From Pipra filicauda (taxonomy: Eukaryota > Chordata > Aves > Passeriformes > Pipridae), in assembly GCF_003945595.2 (NCBI RefSeq), contig NW_024104292.1:1860001-1924000 (forward strand): a stretch of DNA of 64,000 nt, written 5' to 3'. The position numbers and the translations under genes were made by a program. Shown piece after piece: positions 47,811 to 61,084 of this stretch (within the stretch, counting starts at the first letter, position 1; each line of letters starts with the position of its first letter). A model generated the notes under the pieces. The model was not told the origin of the DNA. It saw only the letters and a program-made list of their open reading frames with translations, and did no database searches.

Positions 47811-49084
47811 TAGAATCATGGAATGGTTGGAGTTGGAAGGTACCGTGAAGATCATCTAATTCCAACACCCCCGCCATGGGCAGGGATACCTTCTACTAGA
47901 ACAGGTTGCTCAGAGCTTCATCCAACCTAGCATTGAACACTCCCAGGTATTGGGCATTTACAACTTCTCTGGGCAATCTGTTCCAGTACCTCACCACTGT
48001 CATGGTGAAGAGTTTCTTCCTGATACCTAATTTAAACCTACTCTCTTTCAATTTGACACCATTCCCCCTTGCCCTATCACCACATGCTCTTGTAAAAAGT
48101 CTCTCACTCTTGCTTGTATATCCTGTTTAGGTACTGGAAGGTTGCAAACAGGTCAGCCCGACACCTTTTCTTATACAGGCTTAACAATACCAATTGTCTT
48201 AATCTTTCCTCATAGGAGAGGTGCTCCATCCCTCTAATTACCTTAGCAGCACTCCTTTGGACCCTCCTCAGTTGGTCCATGTCCTTCCTGTACCAGGAAC
48301 CCCAGAGCTGGATGCAGTACTCAAGGTGAGGTCTCATGACAACAGAGAAGAGGGGCAGAATCACCTCCCCTGACCTGCTGGCCACGATCCTTTTGACACA
48401 GCCCAGGATACAATTGGCTTTCTGGGTGGTGAGTGCACATTGCCAGCTCATGTCCAGCCTCTCATCCACCAGCACCCCCAAATCCTCCTTGGCAGGGCTG
48501 CTCTTGATCTGTTCATCCCCCAGCCTCAATTGATACCAAGGGCTGCCTTGATGCAGGTGCAGCACCTTGCACCTGGTCTTGTTAAACCCCATGAGATTCC
48601 CATGGGCCCTCTTCTTGAGCTTGTCCACGTCCCTCTGAATGGCACCCCATCCTTCAAGTGTGTCAACTTCTCCATTCAGCTTGGTGTCTTCTGCAAACTT
48701 CATGACGATGCACTTGATCCCTTTGTGTCATTGATGAAGATATAACCCTGGTCTCAGTACAGACCCCTGGGGGACATCAGTCATCCCTGAGCTATTGACC
48801 ACTACCCTTTAGATGTGACCATCCAGACAATTCCTTATCCATCTAACAGTCCACCCACAAATACCACCTCTCTCCAATTTAGAGAGGATGTTGTGGGGGA
48901 CTGTGTGAAAGGCTTGACCGAAGTCCAGATAAATGACATCTGGAGGCCTCACCTTGCCCACTGATGTAGTCACTCCACTGTAGTATGTCCCTAACTTGGT
49001 CAGGCAGGCCCTTGGTGAAGCTGCGTTGGCTGTTCTGAATCACCTCTCTGTTCTCCATGTACCTTAGCATAACTTCTAGGAGAA
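47811..49084 (-). mobile_element. Longest CR1 copy: RT C-terminal half to 3' end
   Basis: A minus-strand CR1 about 1.27 kb long. The 3' end (TAGAATCATGGAATGG, GTTGGAAGGTACCG) is at the left. The RT coding region follows up to the right edge, where the translation [20 protein letters not shown] begins at about 49070 and corresponds to a mid-RT segment. The element is truncated at about 49084, next to a TA-rich stretch. The reading frame is broken between 48703 and 48879, where SFTKG is followed by sequence out of frame. The RT active-site motif normally reads FADD but here reads FAED. Confidence 0.95.
48104..48703 (-). pseudogene. CR1 RT C-terminal fragment (about 200 codons open)
   Basis: An open frame of 199 codons on the minus strand, starting at MKFAEDTKLNGEVDTLEGW and ending near FQYLNRIYKQE. 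In order it shows the RT motif C region (FAEDTKL, residues 3-9; usual form FADDTKL), KTRCKVLHLHQGSP, KEDLGVLVDERLDMS, SGEVILPLFSVVMRPHLEYC and GMEHLSYEERLRQL. This is the most intact CR1 coding stretch here. The first catalytic Asp of motif C is Glu, and the fragment lacks the endonuclease and most of the polymerase. It would have no activity of its own. Confidence 0.93.
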
Positions 49085-49210
49085 TTATATATATATGGTT
49101 ATATTAAACTATGCTGTGTCACACCATGCCATGTCATACCACATGGCACTACACTACTAGACACTACACTACGCTACAATATACCACACTTTACTATATC
49201 TAGGAGAAAA
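49085..49210. repeat. Low-complexity CACTA-rich stretch
   Basis: Imperfect, short-period sequence with recurring CACTA, CATGCCAT, CACTACACTA words between 49110 and 49195. It resembles slipped replication next to the CR1 5' edge. It has no long exact period. Confidence 0.65.
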
Positions 49211-52200
49211 CCTGATATGACCTATTTACCTGCTGTGGGCCTTGCTCACATTCATCTGGTATATAAGAGTCTTGCTTATAAGCTAGTATCATTTGTATTG
49301 GTAACTGATCTTTAGTTCAGTAGTTGCAAACTTTGATCCCAACATCAGACAAAATCTCAAATACATATAACAGAGCTGCCACTATTTTTAGACTGCAGCA
49401 ACTCTTTTATAAGGAGACAATTCTTGTACAGCGTGTATTAACTCCTCAGAAAGCCTTTCCACGTGGTAAAATAGATTTGGAGAACAAAAGCACTGAACAT
49501 TGCAACTTGAATAAGATGACGGTCTTTTATTGTTAGCTTTGAAGCACTGAACAATGTCTGAGACTTGTTCTGCGAAAGAGAAAGGAAGAAATAGAGACTT
49601 TCGCCTCCATTTATATTCTAATGTTCTCTCAAAATAGAATTCCTCTCTGGCCCTCAAATAAATACCATGTGGTAGCTTGGGGATATTGCTTTAATTTATG
49701 TGGCTGGTAACAACAGAATGGGACACAAACCGTTCCCTTTCTCCAGTGTTTATTGCCACTGCTTGGGTGAGGGTTGAGCAGGAATAAGCAGTTCAGTGAA
49801 ACCTTCCACAGTACAAGGGCTGCACTGGCCTGACAAATCACACTGATTCCAGTTATTAAAATGATAATGTGGCATGACTGGCTCTAACAGTAGCCTATAT
49901 GCAAGTAATAAATCCCATGCTGAATTGGCAATGCTTCCCAGCAGACAGTCTCATCAGGCACAGGAGATGGTGGTAGTGGTGATGGCAGTGTGGCAGTGAG
50001 GAGAGGGCTGGTTGCATGGAAAGACGCAGCAGATAATAAAATGTGACTTCAATGTACAGTATTGTCCCGCTATTTGGTTTCCTGACAGTTCATTTGTTTC
50101 TAATAATTCATTTGATTAGCAAACACAAAATGCAGCAGATGACAGAGGAAGAACTCCAAAAAGAAATTGATTTGCTGACAAAGGCATGTACAGTTTTGGG
50201 TTTGTTACAGCTAAATCCTTTCTACTCCCAACACAGATTTGCATACCGTTTTCTGCAGAATATCTCCTTTATATCTACCTGCAGCTATCTAGCCCTGTGT
50301 GTACGTATTTGAACTGCTGTCATGTTGCATCTAACCAGCAGCACCAGGACAAAGCAAAATCTGAAAAACTGTCTGCCCTTTTCTTACTGTGCCAATCTAT
50401 GAGTTGTTTGGCTATTATTAAAGTTGTCAGCATGGTGCAAACAGCTCACTGATGTTTTACCAGGGTTATGATTGTTCTCACTTGGCATTACTGTCAGCAC
50501 AGACACATCAGGGAAAAGAATTGCATACTGACAGGATTTCTGCTTTTAAGATATTTTTACTTCAATCTGCATGAAAAGAAGCATATCTTTACCCCATATT
50601 CTCAGTAGCAGTCCAGTAGGAAGTCTGTTGGACACAGAGTAATCTCACCACATAATATATGCTAGATGGAGGTAGAATTTAGTGGTTATTTTTGCTCTGT
50701 GTTTAGTACTTTAACCCACTCAATCCTGTATATTTTTAAAGCTCAGATCAGGGTTTTCTGCTGTATGCTGCATGAAAAATTATTGCAGGCCGATCATTGG
50801 GCAAATTGAATGCTGTCCAAAAAAGTTGTTTTCATAATCTCTTTGTCTTCTAAATTTTTTTTTTCTTTGCAAATACTATGCTACCTCATCAATTAATTCT
50901 ATGTGTATTCAAAAAGTCACACTAAATTAACAGTTCCTATTCTATAGCACTGACCTGGCAGGCTGGATAATCAGAAGCTTTAAGATTCACATGGCTGTTT
51001 GACTCTTTAGTAATTCACATGTGTTTCACTGTATTTGTGTGGAAAAAAAAAAAGAGAGAGGTTATGTTTGGACCTGTGCAGAGTTTATTGTCTAGGTTTT
51101 TCTGTATGCTACCACCTCTCACCCTTGCAGTTTGGTTTTGTGTGTTTTGCATTGGAATTAGTTAAATGGTGGCATGTGTTAGTGAGGAATTATAAAGACT
51201 TCAGGATAGTATGGGGTGACAAGTAATTCTGGATGAAAAGGTAGTTAAAAATGCACATAAGGTTTTCAGAACTCATTTGGTATTGACTAAAATTCTATTC
51301 TCACTTGGGGAACCAGTGAAGAGAAAACTCCAGGCAGATGTAGTGGATGACATGACTTTTGTTGCCCACTTCATTCCTTAATATTTTAAATTTATGGCAA
51401 TATTGGGTCCCTTTCAGATGTGGCTTCTGGCCAGACCAGCATGATGAATGGTGGGTCAAGTTCAAAAGGTTTAGTTCAGATTGCAAAATCATAGCAAAAC
51501 TGAGATAGTCCTCAGAAGACCCCAGGCTTCATTTCAGCTCAGCTGGGTCTTCATACTGACCTTTAAGACCTCTTACTGGTTCATATTTCCATTGCTGCAA
51601 AGCAGTGTATGGTGCTGGCAATGAACAGCGGTAGTTTGCTGCTCAACTGTGTCTGCATGATAAGTTATAAGGGGAAAAAATGTGACAGTCTGAAATAAAT
51701 TTGTGATCATTTGTCCTTGTTTGACCAATACTGTTGGTTTTTTTCTGTGCTAACTAATATCATCTTTGAGGTCACCTGTTCTCTTTCAGTCTCTGATGTT
51801 CAGCCTCTAGACTTTGAAACACTTTTGAAAAGCACGATTTCTTTTCAAATGGTGCAGTACAATAAGACTTGATTTGCGTAAGTACGAATTGAGCTGAACA
51901 CTGTGGCAATCAGAATCAATTGTGTTAATAACTGGTGCCCCTAGCATCAGTTCTAAGGTAAATAAAAAATTCTTCTTATTTGGTAATCATGGAACCAGCA
52001 GGTTTTCAAGTGTGTTTTGGAAACGTCATTGAAAATATTCCTTAACAGTCTTCTGTCAAACGTATTCAGGCTAGTAAACACTTAGAAAAAAAGATAAATC
52101 AGTAACTTCTTGGTTACGATATTCTCTTAGTTCATAGCTAGACTCAAGGGAACAAAAGAAAGGGAAATTTAGACAGATTGTCTATGGTTACACTTGTGAA

Positions 52201-52759
52201 ATTCTTTGAAATGGAAGACAGTTGTATTATAGCTATTGATTTCTGTGGAAACAAGTTCTTGTGTCAAAGAAAGGCCCATGCCATGGAGAGAGAAACTGCC
52301 TCAATATCATATGTTTATACAGAGAATTTTCTACCTGGGGGCTGGGATGCACCTGAGCCTTTCTCCTGCTCCAGAGACAAATGTAGCAAACCTGACTGCT
52401 TAACTCTCTCGTGGGAGGAAATGCCTGATCCAGAGGCAATTCTGCTAGGGTTGAAATGTAAGCACCATGAGCGGTCACTGAGTGAGCATGAAATGTGGGT
52501 AGTTGCCTGCATAAAGTGGGAGGCATGGCACATCCGACTGGGAGAGCTGCTCAGGGAGATTTGATGTCAGGAAGGAGACTTTACCTTTGCCCCTCTTTGC
52601 TTATGTGGATCTTGAAATACACAGAAGGAAGCAGCAATGGAAAGCAGACAGGGCAGAAGCAAATGAGGTAAATAAATAGAGTCTAGACAGGCAAATCTTC
52701 TCATCTTTTGGCATAAAGTCAGTGGGCAAAGCTGTGAGAGCAGCTTAGTCACCTGCAGA
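49211..52759. other. Non-coding unique sequence
   Basis: No gene recognised. The 128-codon open frame at 52178-52564 has no domain I can name and no splice context that argues for it. The patch at 49860-50150 is complex, repeat-free sequence. Confidence 0.45.
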
Positions 52760-53308
52760 AAAAGCGTTTCCAATAGGATGAGAGAGGTGATCCTCCTTCT
52801 CTGCTTGGTGCTGGTGAGACACATCTGGAGTGCCCAGTCCTGGGCCACCCACTGCAGACAGACATGGACATACGTGTCCAGCAAAAGGCCATTAAGTAAT
52901 TAAGGACTTGGAGTATCTGCCATACAAGAAGCGTCTAAGAGAGTTGGATCTTTTTAGCCTGGAGAAGACTTAGGGAGATCTTATCAATGCCTATAAATAC
53001 CCGAAGGCAGGGGGCAAAGAGGACAGAGACAGGCTCTTTTCAGTGGTGCCAAGTGAGAGGACAGGAGGCAGTGGGCACAACCTGAAACACAGATATTCCA
53101 TTCAAATGTAAGAAGAAAGCATTTTCACTGTGAGGGTCACTAAGCACTGAAGCAGTTTACCTGAAGAGATTTAGTGGTGTTCATCCTGGGAGATATGCAC
53201 TAACTGACTTGACACGACCCCAGGCTTCTTTTTTCTGCTGCCCTTGCTTTGGGCAGGGGCTTGGACTATATCTCCAGAGGTCACCCCCAACCTCCACCAT
53301 TCTGTACA
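52760..53308 (+). mobile_element. CR1 3' part, diverged
   Basis: Plus-strand CR1. From about 52762 the order is AGAGAGGTGATCCTCC, GGTGAGACACATCTGGAGTG, then GAAGCGTCTAAGAGAGTTGG and TTTTTAGCCTGGAGAAG. It continues through GTGCCAAGTGAGAGGACAGG and CTGTGAGGGTCAC, and ends in GTCACCCCCAACCTCCACC and ATTCTGTA. Several stops and indels break the RT C-terminal frame. Only one short tail unit remains. Confidence 0.88.
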
Positions 53309-53840
53309 TCTGTAGTAAGGGGAATTTCTTACAGAAATATGGCCTTCATTCACCAGCTACGTGTGTTAGTCCTTCTGTGTGTGATGCTATTTTCAACAGT
53401 ATTTGATTCTCATAAGTGCTTTGTAGAGCTCATCAGGTTAGAATGAATAGCCTTAAATATGGTCCAGAGAGGGTCTATAGATCCTCACCTTCCTTTCATT
53501 TCAGTATCTAAGACCTTAAATCATGTAGCTTGCCTCTGAGAGTTTCACTGATGTGAAATGAAGATTAAAAGAAACCGGGGTTTTTACTTTCCTGAAAATA
53601 ACACAGAGATCATCATAATGGATTTTTACTATATATTGCTATAGAAATCAGTGTCTTCCTTAATCCCCCAATATTTTAAGAAGTTAGAAATACAGAAGAA
53701 ATCTCAATATACCTTTAGAAGTAGTTCTATGCAATAAAAGAGAAGACTGCTTCTGATTTATTCCATAATATTTGACTGATATAAATCTCTCCCAAAAACA
53801 TTATAGGTGTTAACTTGGCTTTATATTAAGATTCTATTAA
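53309..53840. other. Non-coding unique sequence
   Basis: No gene or repeat recognised. Confidence 0.5.
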
Positions 53841-54060
53841 TGAAACATATGTAAGGGGTTAATAAATGATTAATAGTAACTGTAAATCCTTTATAGATTT
53901 GGGCCATGCCTTAGTTATAAGCACATCAATAGATGACAATACTGAATGTTATAGGAGTTAATCAATCAAGCCACTGGACTGCATAAAATGTACATCCATT
54001 ATTACTCATTTATTTAAAGCCCCAAGCATCATTTATTAACTCTTTATAAACCATTTTGAA
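53841..54060. repeat. AT-rich element with inverted ends
   Basis: GTTAATAAATGAT at 53858-53870 and its exact reverse complement ATCATTTATTAAC at 54028-54040 face each other across 157 bases; similarity extends weakly outward (TAAGGG versus TAAAGA). The interior holds AATCCTTTATAGATTTGGGCC. It could be an old non-autonomous DNA element or an ancient amniote repeat. I cannot name the family. Confidence 0.5.
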
Positions 54061-54081
54061 ATGGAATTTTAATTAGAAGTG

Positions 54082-54101
54082 AATGGTGCGAATGGTGCGA
54101 A
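54082..54101. repeat. Nine-base tandem duplication
   Basis: The unit AATGGTGCG occurs twice in a row. Confidence 0.85.
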
Positions 54102-54652
54102 TAAAGAATAGCTCTGATATTTTAAAGACTTCAAGTGTATTTTCTGTAAGGTCCCTTCAAGTACCCTTCAAGGTACTACCCATTGTACCTGCAGTTGCAG
54201 AGGACTGGGCATAATAATTTAGAAGCTCCCTTCCAGTCCTGAGTACTAAACTTGTGGTTACTTCAGTGGGCAAACATAAACTGAATATGGTCCATTACAT
54301 AAACAGGGTATTATCACATTCTAACATCTGAACAAGTGCCATTTTTGCTTCTTTCCAATGAGGGATAATTGTCTAAAAGACTTCTCCTTCAAATGATGAA
54401 ACCATTTATATAGATTGTATACTCCTTTCTTGTTATGCAACAGAATTTTCTAGCTCAGGACTGGAACTTTTTCCCCATGTTATTAAAATGTACTCTATAA
54501 GACAGCAATACTAGGTACTCTCCAGATAAGATAGACAAAGAGAATACACTGAAATAAATCAAGTAAACAAATTCCTAACTTATGCTGAAAAGAGTGAAAC
54601 ATATGTGGCGTTCTTTAAGATAGAGTTTATGAAATTTCAGCATTAGTTGCAA

Positions 54653-54686
54653 GATCGGTCTGCATCTGTGATCGGTCTGCATCTGC
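54653..54686. repeat. 17-base tandem duplication
   Basis: GATCGGTCTGCATCTGT is followed directly by GATCGGTCTGCATCTGC; one base differs between the copies. Confidence 0.95.
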
Positions 54687-57218
54687 ACTGATTTGAATAG
54701 AAATCAGAATAATACACTTGAATAAATATTTAGGCATCAGTATAGCACTTCACATCTTTCTTGCATTGTTACCTCCCAAAGAGAAGTTGGTTGGACAGGG
54801 TAAAGATCTGTTTTTTTATTCATGGTCATGTCATGCCTGGCCTTTGGCATAGGCTTTGAAAAATCCTGCCATTGCCAAGTCTTGAGAATATAGGGCCAGA
54901 TCAACAACCAGTTCATGCAAGGTTGGCTTTATTGACCATGTAGTATAGCTGCCAGTTAGCAGGCCAGGAACAGCTGTCTTGGAAAGAAGCTGGTGAGAGG
55001 GAAGAAAGCAGCAGAAGCTTCTGTTCACTCTGACTCAGTTTTGTACCAGGTTTAGCTCCATTTTCCAACATCAGCTGAAGAAAAACTCACACAAAGTCAC
55101 CAAAATAATTAGTTAAATATATTAAGTTCAATTTACAGCAATATAAAATTTGGCCCACCGAGACATATGGAAGCAAAATATCAGTACTAATAACTTCCTC
55201 TTTGGTATGTTCACCATGAAACATCACTTCTTTGCTCAGAGTCCTGGAAACATGGAATAAATTTCAGAAATTTGATGATTTGATAAGTTTTATATTTTTG
55301 CTCTCTATAAAACAATCTCTGTCTGAATGGTCTTGAATAAATATTATGATTAATTGTGGGGCTTGTGACTCTTCTTAAATGGGTTTTCGTCTTACACACA
55401 GAGGAGTTTGGAGGCTGTATGAACCAAAAGATGAACCTGCTACCTGACTACAAAATGTTTTCAAACTCCAACAGCTTTGACTGGCTTACAGGGGAATCAT
55501 CTTCTCGGAAAAAAATAAATGTTTTGCCTGGACGACTCTCCCACATCTGTGTTTTTCTAGCGAAATCCCTAAAATAAATATCTGATAGGGCCCTGAGCTC
55601 TTGGAAAGATGCCATATGCTGCATTTGGAAAGATCAGAATTGCAAAATAGATATTTTGAAAAGAGCATACAGAAGTCCTTACATGGCCCCAGTGCAAATG
55701 TAGAACAAGACCTGTCACATGGCCAAAATGTGTCAAGAGGTGAGCTTGTACAACCATATTCTTTACTAGCTGCAGGACTGTGTATGCATAGGGGATTGCA
55801 GTCCTCAGTTGTCCTCTTAAACTTATATCCATAAAATGAAAATCTTGGGTCTGCAACTACTATCTTTGAGTCTATTCCCCCTCGCAATTCTTCTCCTTCT
55901 AAAACTCTAGCTGGAGACAAGGCTTTTGGTTTGGATTGATGTTTGTAGCTCCATGGAACCTTTCCTGGTCACACTAGCCAAATCACTGTGCAAAAGAGTC
56001 TTCGGTGAGGGCTTTGAGCCTGGTTTGCTGCCTCTGAGTGTTCATGAATTTCATAGAGACGGGCATTGCTCTTTCTTTTTTTGTATGTTTTGCTCCACAG
56101 TCCCTAAAGTGTCTCTTTGTGTTTTGTTCAATGCCTGGCTAAGCTGGACTTTAATTTATCTTGGGCTGCAAATCACAGCACCTGAGTAACTGGGACTCTA
56201 TCCCACTCTCCAGTGAGGAGTGTTTAATAACAAACACAAACAAAGTGTTGCTTATTTGAGCTTAAATATCTCATGGCCACAAAGAGAAGGAATCTTATTA
56301 AAAGGCAATGTTTGACTGGCTTCTCTGTGTGTGAGTTTAAGAGTGGATTAGGAAATTCAAGTCAATTACTCACAGAAGTAGCATTTATGGGACAGAAAAT
56401 TCCCTCTTTTCCTTTCTCTTCCCTCAGTCTCCAGAACTTTAACTCTATTTGATATTGTACATTTGCATTTCCCAGTTGACTGCAATACAACATCAAAAAG
56501 ACATTGAACTGGGTGGTGCAGAGATCTGCTGGTGAAAGAGTATAAGGTTTAGTGTATTAAATAAGGACTTAATACACCTGTGTTTGTTTGATTTATTTTG
56601 GTATTTCATTTTCCCTTGCTGTTTAGAGCCAATTAAAGTCTTGAGCCAGATTCTCAGCTATCATTAATCACTCAAGTAAAATGAAATCAATGAAGCTATA
56701 CTGTTTCATATCCACAAAGGATCTAGTCCATTCATTGGTGTCAAGTGAAAACATGGATTTGGCATAGCAGCTTTGGGAATAAGACAGAGGTATTCAGCAT
56801 AAAAGCATTTTCCCATTATCTCTCTGACCTACAAGAATATACAAGCTTTGGAAGTTTTACAGATGTGTCTGGCTTCCTGGCATATGAACAAATAAACAAA
56901 GATAAGTATAGGACTGCAAATTAGAATTCAAGTGCTATTTGGTGCGACATTTTGCAGTTTTGCGATGTCTCAGAGCATGCCTGAAACCAGAAACATAGAA
57001 GAAAAAACCATGCAGCAGATAGATACGTCTGCTTTTCTGATTTCTTAATGTTAAATTTTGTAGAATCATAGAATAACGAGAAATTTTCTCTTTGTTCTGC
57101 CATACGAGAATGAATAGAATGGAAGTTTTTATTCATATTAATTATCCATAATCAGATAGTTTTTTTGTTTGATATAGGTATGAATAAAAAATCAACTGCT
57201 TTTTATAGTCACAATGGC
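54687..57218. other. Non-coding unique sequence
   Basis: No gene recognised. Overlapping open frames on both strands at 55356-55920 have no domain character; none has a supported splice context. Confidence 0.5.
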
Positions 57219-57383
57219 TTCTCAAAGAAGTGGCCCATCCCTGGCAGTGTTCAAGGCCAGGTTGGATGGGGATCTAAGCAATCTGTTCTAGTGGAAAGTG
57301 TCCCTATCCATGGCAAAAGGGCTGGAACTAGATGATCTTTAACGTCCCTTCCAAACCAAACCATTCTAGGATTCTATGATTCT
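57219..57383 (+). mobile_element. CR1 3' terminal fragment
   Basis: Plus-strand CR1: CCCATCCCTGGCAGTG, GGCCAGGTTGGATGGGG, CTAGTGGAAAGTGTCCC, GGAACTAGATGATC, then CCTTCCAAACCAAACC, ATTCTAGGATTCTATGATTC. About 165 bases survive and it is close to consensus, so it is comparatively young. Confidence 0.95.
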
Positions 57384-60300
57384 TGTGTCAATGAGTAATC
57401 ACAAGGCAAGTAGTAGATTCATATTTCTGTGCACAGCTTTTTTTATTCTCAACCATTAATTTGAATGTTTTTCCTTCTGTTCTTTTCAGACTCATTATTT
57501 CTGTTGCGTTATCTTCCATTCACGGAAGTAAAAAAAAATATTTTTTAAATCTCTCTTAACATGATCTTTAGACTTATTATTCCTCTCTGAAACTCTTTGA
57601 TTTCTACCACATCACTTCTGAGACATGTGGCCTGTAAAACCCATGGTCATCCAGAACTGTTTCTACTGTGGACTCTTTTAAGGACATTACGATATTTTTC
57701 ATGTTGTTTACTATCAGTAATCTTTTGGACCAACATTTCCTGAGTCAATATTTCATGTTATGCCTAGTGTTCACTCACTGCATTCTTTGTCTATTAAACA
57801 GTACAAATAAAGCTCAATTTTAGGACCATGACATATACATGCTTATGGATAGAATTAGAATCTTTGTCCACTTGATTGTCATCTTGATGTTTTTGTTTGT
57901 TTATCCAGGTTTATGGGCTTATTTATTTTAAAGCATCCAGCAAAACTATCACATTATTGAAATAATTTAAAAAATTATTTTGCTTTTTATCAGTGAAATG
58001 AATTCTCAGGTCCAATGCTTTCTTGTCAGGATAATTACAATAGCATAAGAGGTGTGACTTGTGTTTTCGGCTTCATTATTATTCATAGATTCCTTCCTTA
58101 AGTTGTGGGGCAAATTATGAGCTACAGTATGGTAGAATACAGGTACTTCCAGTGGCATCAGCCTGTGCAGCAGTAAAACCCCAGAAAAACAGTGAGACAT
58201 TTTGGTTTCTAGTAATGTTGTCTTCGAGGTAATTTTCTTCAAACCCTGCCTTTGATATCCTTTTGGATACTACTATCAAAATCCTTTCATCCTAAGTGGT
58301 AAAGTGAGCCAGAAAAGTTAAGTTTCTTCCATGTTCCATAGCTGCTAGGAGCAGGAAGATTGGTTTTGATAACAGGCTTATATTTTTTTAAAAAAAGATA
58401 GAATATAAACAAATTAGAGGGAATGAGTTAGATCTGCTCCCCAAAAATCTAGGTGCTGTGGGACTATAGCTATCATCCAACTTTCAGCACACTCCTGGTC
58501 AGCTCGGGTGCCAAATGTCCCTCTGTTTTTTACACAGAGTGTTTGGTTAGGTTCCTGCTCAATTTACAAGCACTTTTGCATAGTGCCTCTTGTTGCTACT
58601 GTTTTCCATGACATTTTTTAGTCAATCATGCATTATACTATGACCTCTTCTGTTAAAGATCACACATCAGGAGACAGGCTGCAGGGGAGTAACGGTCCTT
58701 CTTTATGATTTTGGTACAAGTTCAAGTCTGTTTTCCATCCTTCCTCTCCCCTGTATGCATGGACTACTCTTTTCAAGTGCTCGTTAAATGGAACCTCGCC
58801 AAGATGACCAGAAAAAGGAGTAAGAGGGACTACTAAGGAGCTGTTTTCTTTTTCACTAACATCAAAGTGATCATCAAGAGTGATTTTTATTTATTTCATA
58901 TGAAACTTGAGATTTGCCAATAGCTTTTAGGATTCTTGTGAATAATGAAAAGGGTTAACGTGATTGTCTAATGTGACATCCTACCTGGTGAGATAGCATA
59001 TCACAAAACAAACTCAACATTAAGTCTAGAATTTAAAAAACCCCAACAATTAACATTTGGCTAATAGAAGAGATACTGTTCAGGTATCTTTATTTAAGGT
59101 TTTGGCAGGGAGTATTTTTTTCTGATTAAGTAGCATTTGAACTTGTTTGTGAACCATTTTGCTGGTAAGTTCTGTGGTTGACCCAGAAAATCATGCTACA
59201 GATCCCTTATCTGCTCTGGTACATCTGTGATAAGAGAAAACAGAAATTTGCCATGGAAAACTCTTAAGTATTATAGCATTTTCAAAAGGCATTCAAGAAA
59301 ATTTCTCAGTGAAGACTGCTAAAGACATGGAGATGTGAAAGAATAAAGTAATTGGATAAAAATATTCACTAAAAAATAGAAAAAAAAGTAGGAATAAATG
59401 TTCACAGGGAAGGAAAATTACCAAAATAAACCCACAGGCACCTGTGCTGCAGCCTGCAATATCCCACATTTAAAAATGGTCTGGTAAAAGGATTGAGCAA
59501 TGAGGTGACAGAGTTTACTGACAGTTATTCAAGGCTGAGGATTGACTGAGACATTGAAGAATATCCTTGCCTTTCCGAATGCCCAGGTGAAGAAAATGGC
59601 AAACAACATTCAATTTAGATACATATGTGGGGGATAGGTGGATCCTAGCTTTGCAAATATGATGATACCTTGAGCTGACTAAGAATCAAGGATGAAATTT
59701 TTCTGGCTAGGAATACGGAAACTCCAGCTCAGAGTTGAGTAGCAGTAAAAAAATACACAGAAAACGTGAAGGTAGGAACTCTTCAGAAAGGAAAACAAAA
59801 CAAAACAAAAAAAGTTGTAGTGTGGTTGCAGTAATCCAGGATTTCTCCTCATCTTCAGCATGGTATGGGATCTAACCCCATGGATCCAACTAAAAGATAA
59901 AGTAAAGCTATAAAAAGTACTAAGCCAAGAAAAAAAAAATCGTAGATTCAGAATACCTTTGTACAAATAGTGGTTGAAGAGATCAAAGCTCTTCGGCCCA
60001 CAAAAAAGATGGTGAAGGTCCATATAGTCATCAGTCAGTATAGAGAAATATAGGTAGAACATTTTTCAGCACATCATGTTAAAAGTGCACTTTAGACAAT
60101 AATTTGGAAGTAATGTTATGGAAATATTATTGTATGCCTCTTTGCCCCTAGCCAAAGAAGCTGGAAAGGAAGGAATGGTTGAAAAGTGGATCTTGTGACA
60201 AAGATCATGTTACTTGCCTTGAGCTAAAGTAACAGAAAGTGGATTGAGTCTGTTCTGAAGACCATAAAATGGAGATGGCTATGTGAGGGTTATCTGTCCA

Positions 60301-61084
60301 TGGTGGACATGATAAAGCCTCAGACTGAATAGATATTAGCCCTGCATAAGATCTAGGATTTTATAAAGAATGGGAGGATGACAATTAAAACACCCAAAAA
60401 AAACCTGACAGAAAGAAGTTCCCGGTTGAGTACCATCGAGACCTGAAAAACACCCCTCAAAAACCTACACCCCAATAGAAACAAGAATAAAAGATGAAAA
60501 CGTCTTGCTTGTCAGTAGCTCTGATAATTTGTAGTAATAGAGTTGATTGGATATATCTTGCAATTGTTGACAATAAGGTTATACCTTAGGTGACTATATG
60601 CCATTCCATTTGCTCTTTGAAGTGCTAGGATAATCATTTCACTGTAGAGATTTCCTGGTCCATCTCCTTTAAGAACCCACCAGTGAGTGGGCTTTAAGTA
60701 TTCCCTCCCTTGGATGCCTGGTTAATGAGCAGCAGTGGTCTTAGGGGTGGTGCTTCTGCATTTTTCCCATGCACGAATTGAGATTATCAAATGACACTTG
60801 AATTTAGCACCTTGAATACTAATAAAAGGAGGTGCTTATAGCCACAACATGAAGTTAGGGTTTATAATGCATTGATAAAGGCTGTTGCAGATGCTAAACA
60901 TTTACACAAATGGTAAATGTTTCAATTGGTTGCATGAATAAATTCATAGAAGGAAAACATATTCAAAGCTAGTTTAAAGACACTAGTTTTGACTCTGGGG
61001 CTTCCTGTGTTACAGACTGTGGAGCACTAGGAGAATATTCTGGGAGGCTCTGATGATGATTATTCTGACTTTTAACTGTTTCAC
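57384..61084. other. Non-coding unique sequence with short repeats
   Basis: An (AAAAC)n run at 59791-59811 and a ten-base hairpin at 60896-60922. No gene or repeat family recognised elsewhere. The patch 60600-60950 is complex and repeat-free. Confidence 0.5.
60896..60922. repeat. Perfect 10-bp inverted repeat
   Basis: AAACATTTAC (60896-60905) and GTAAATGTTT (60913-60922) are exact reverse complements around a seven-base loop. Each arm contains a forkhead-like core on one strand. Confidence 0.9.

Noticed and set aside
48104..48703. Host protein-coding gene of 199 codons
   Set aside because: The peptide is clearly the CR1 RT C-terminal region and the frame breaks just upstream.
52178..52564. 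128-codon plus-strand open frame
   Set aside because: No recognisable domain, no supporting splice or codon evidence, and open frames on the opposite strand overlap it.
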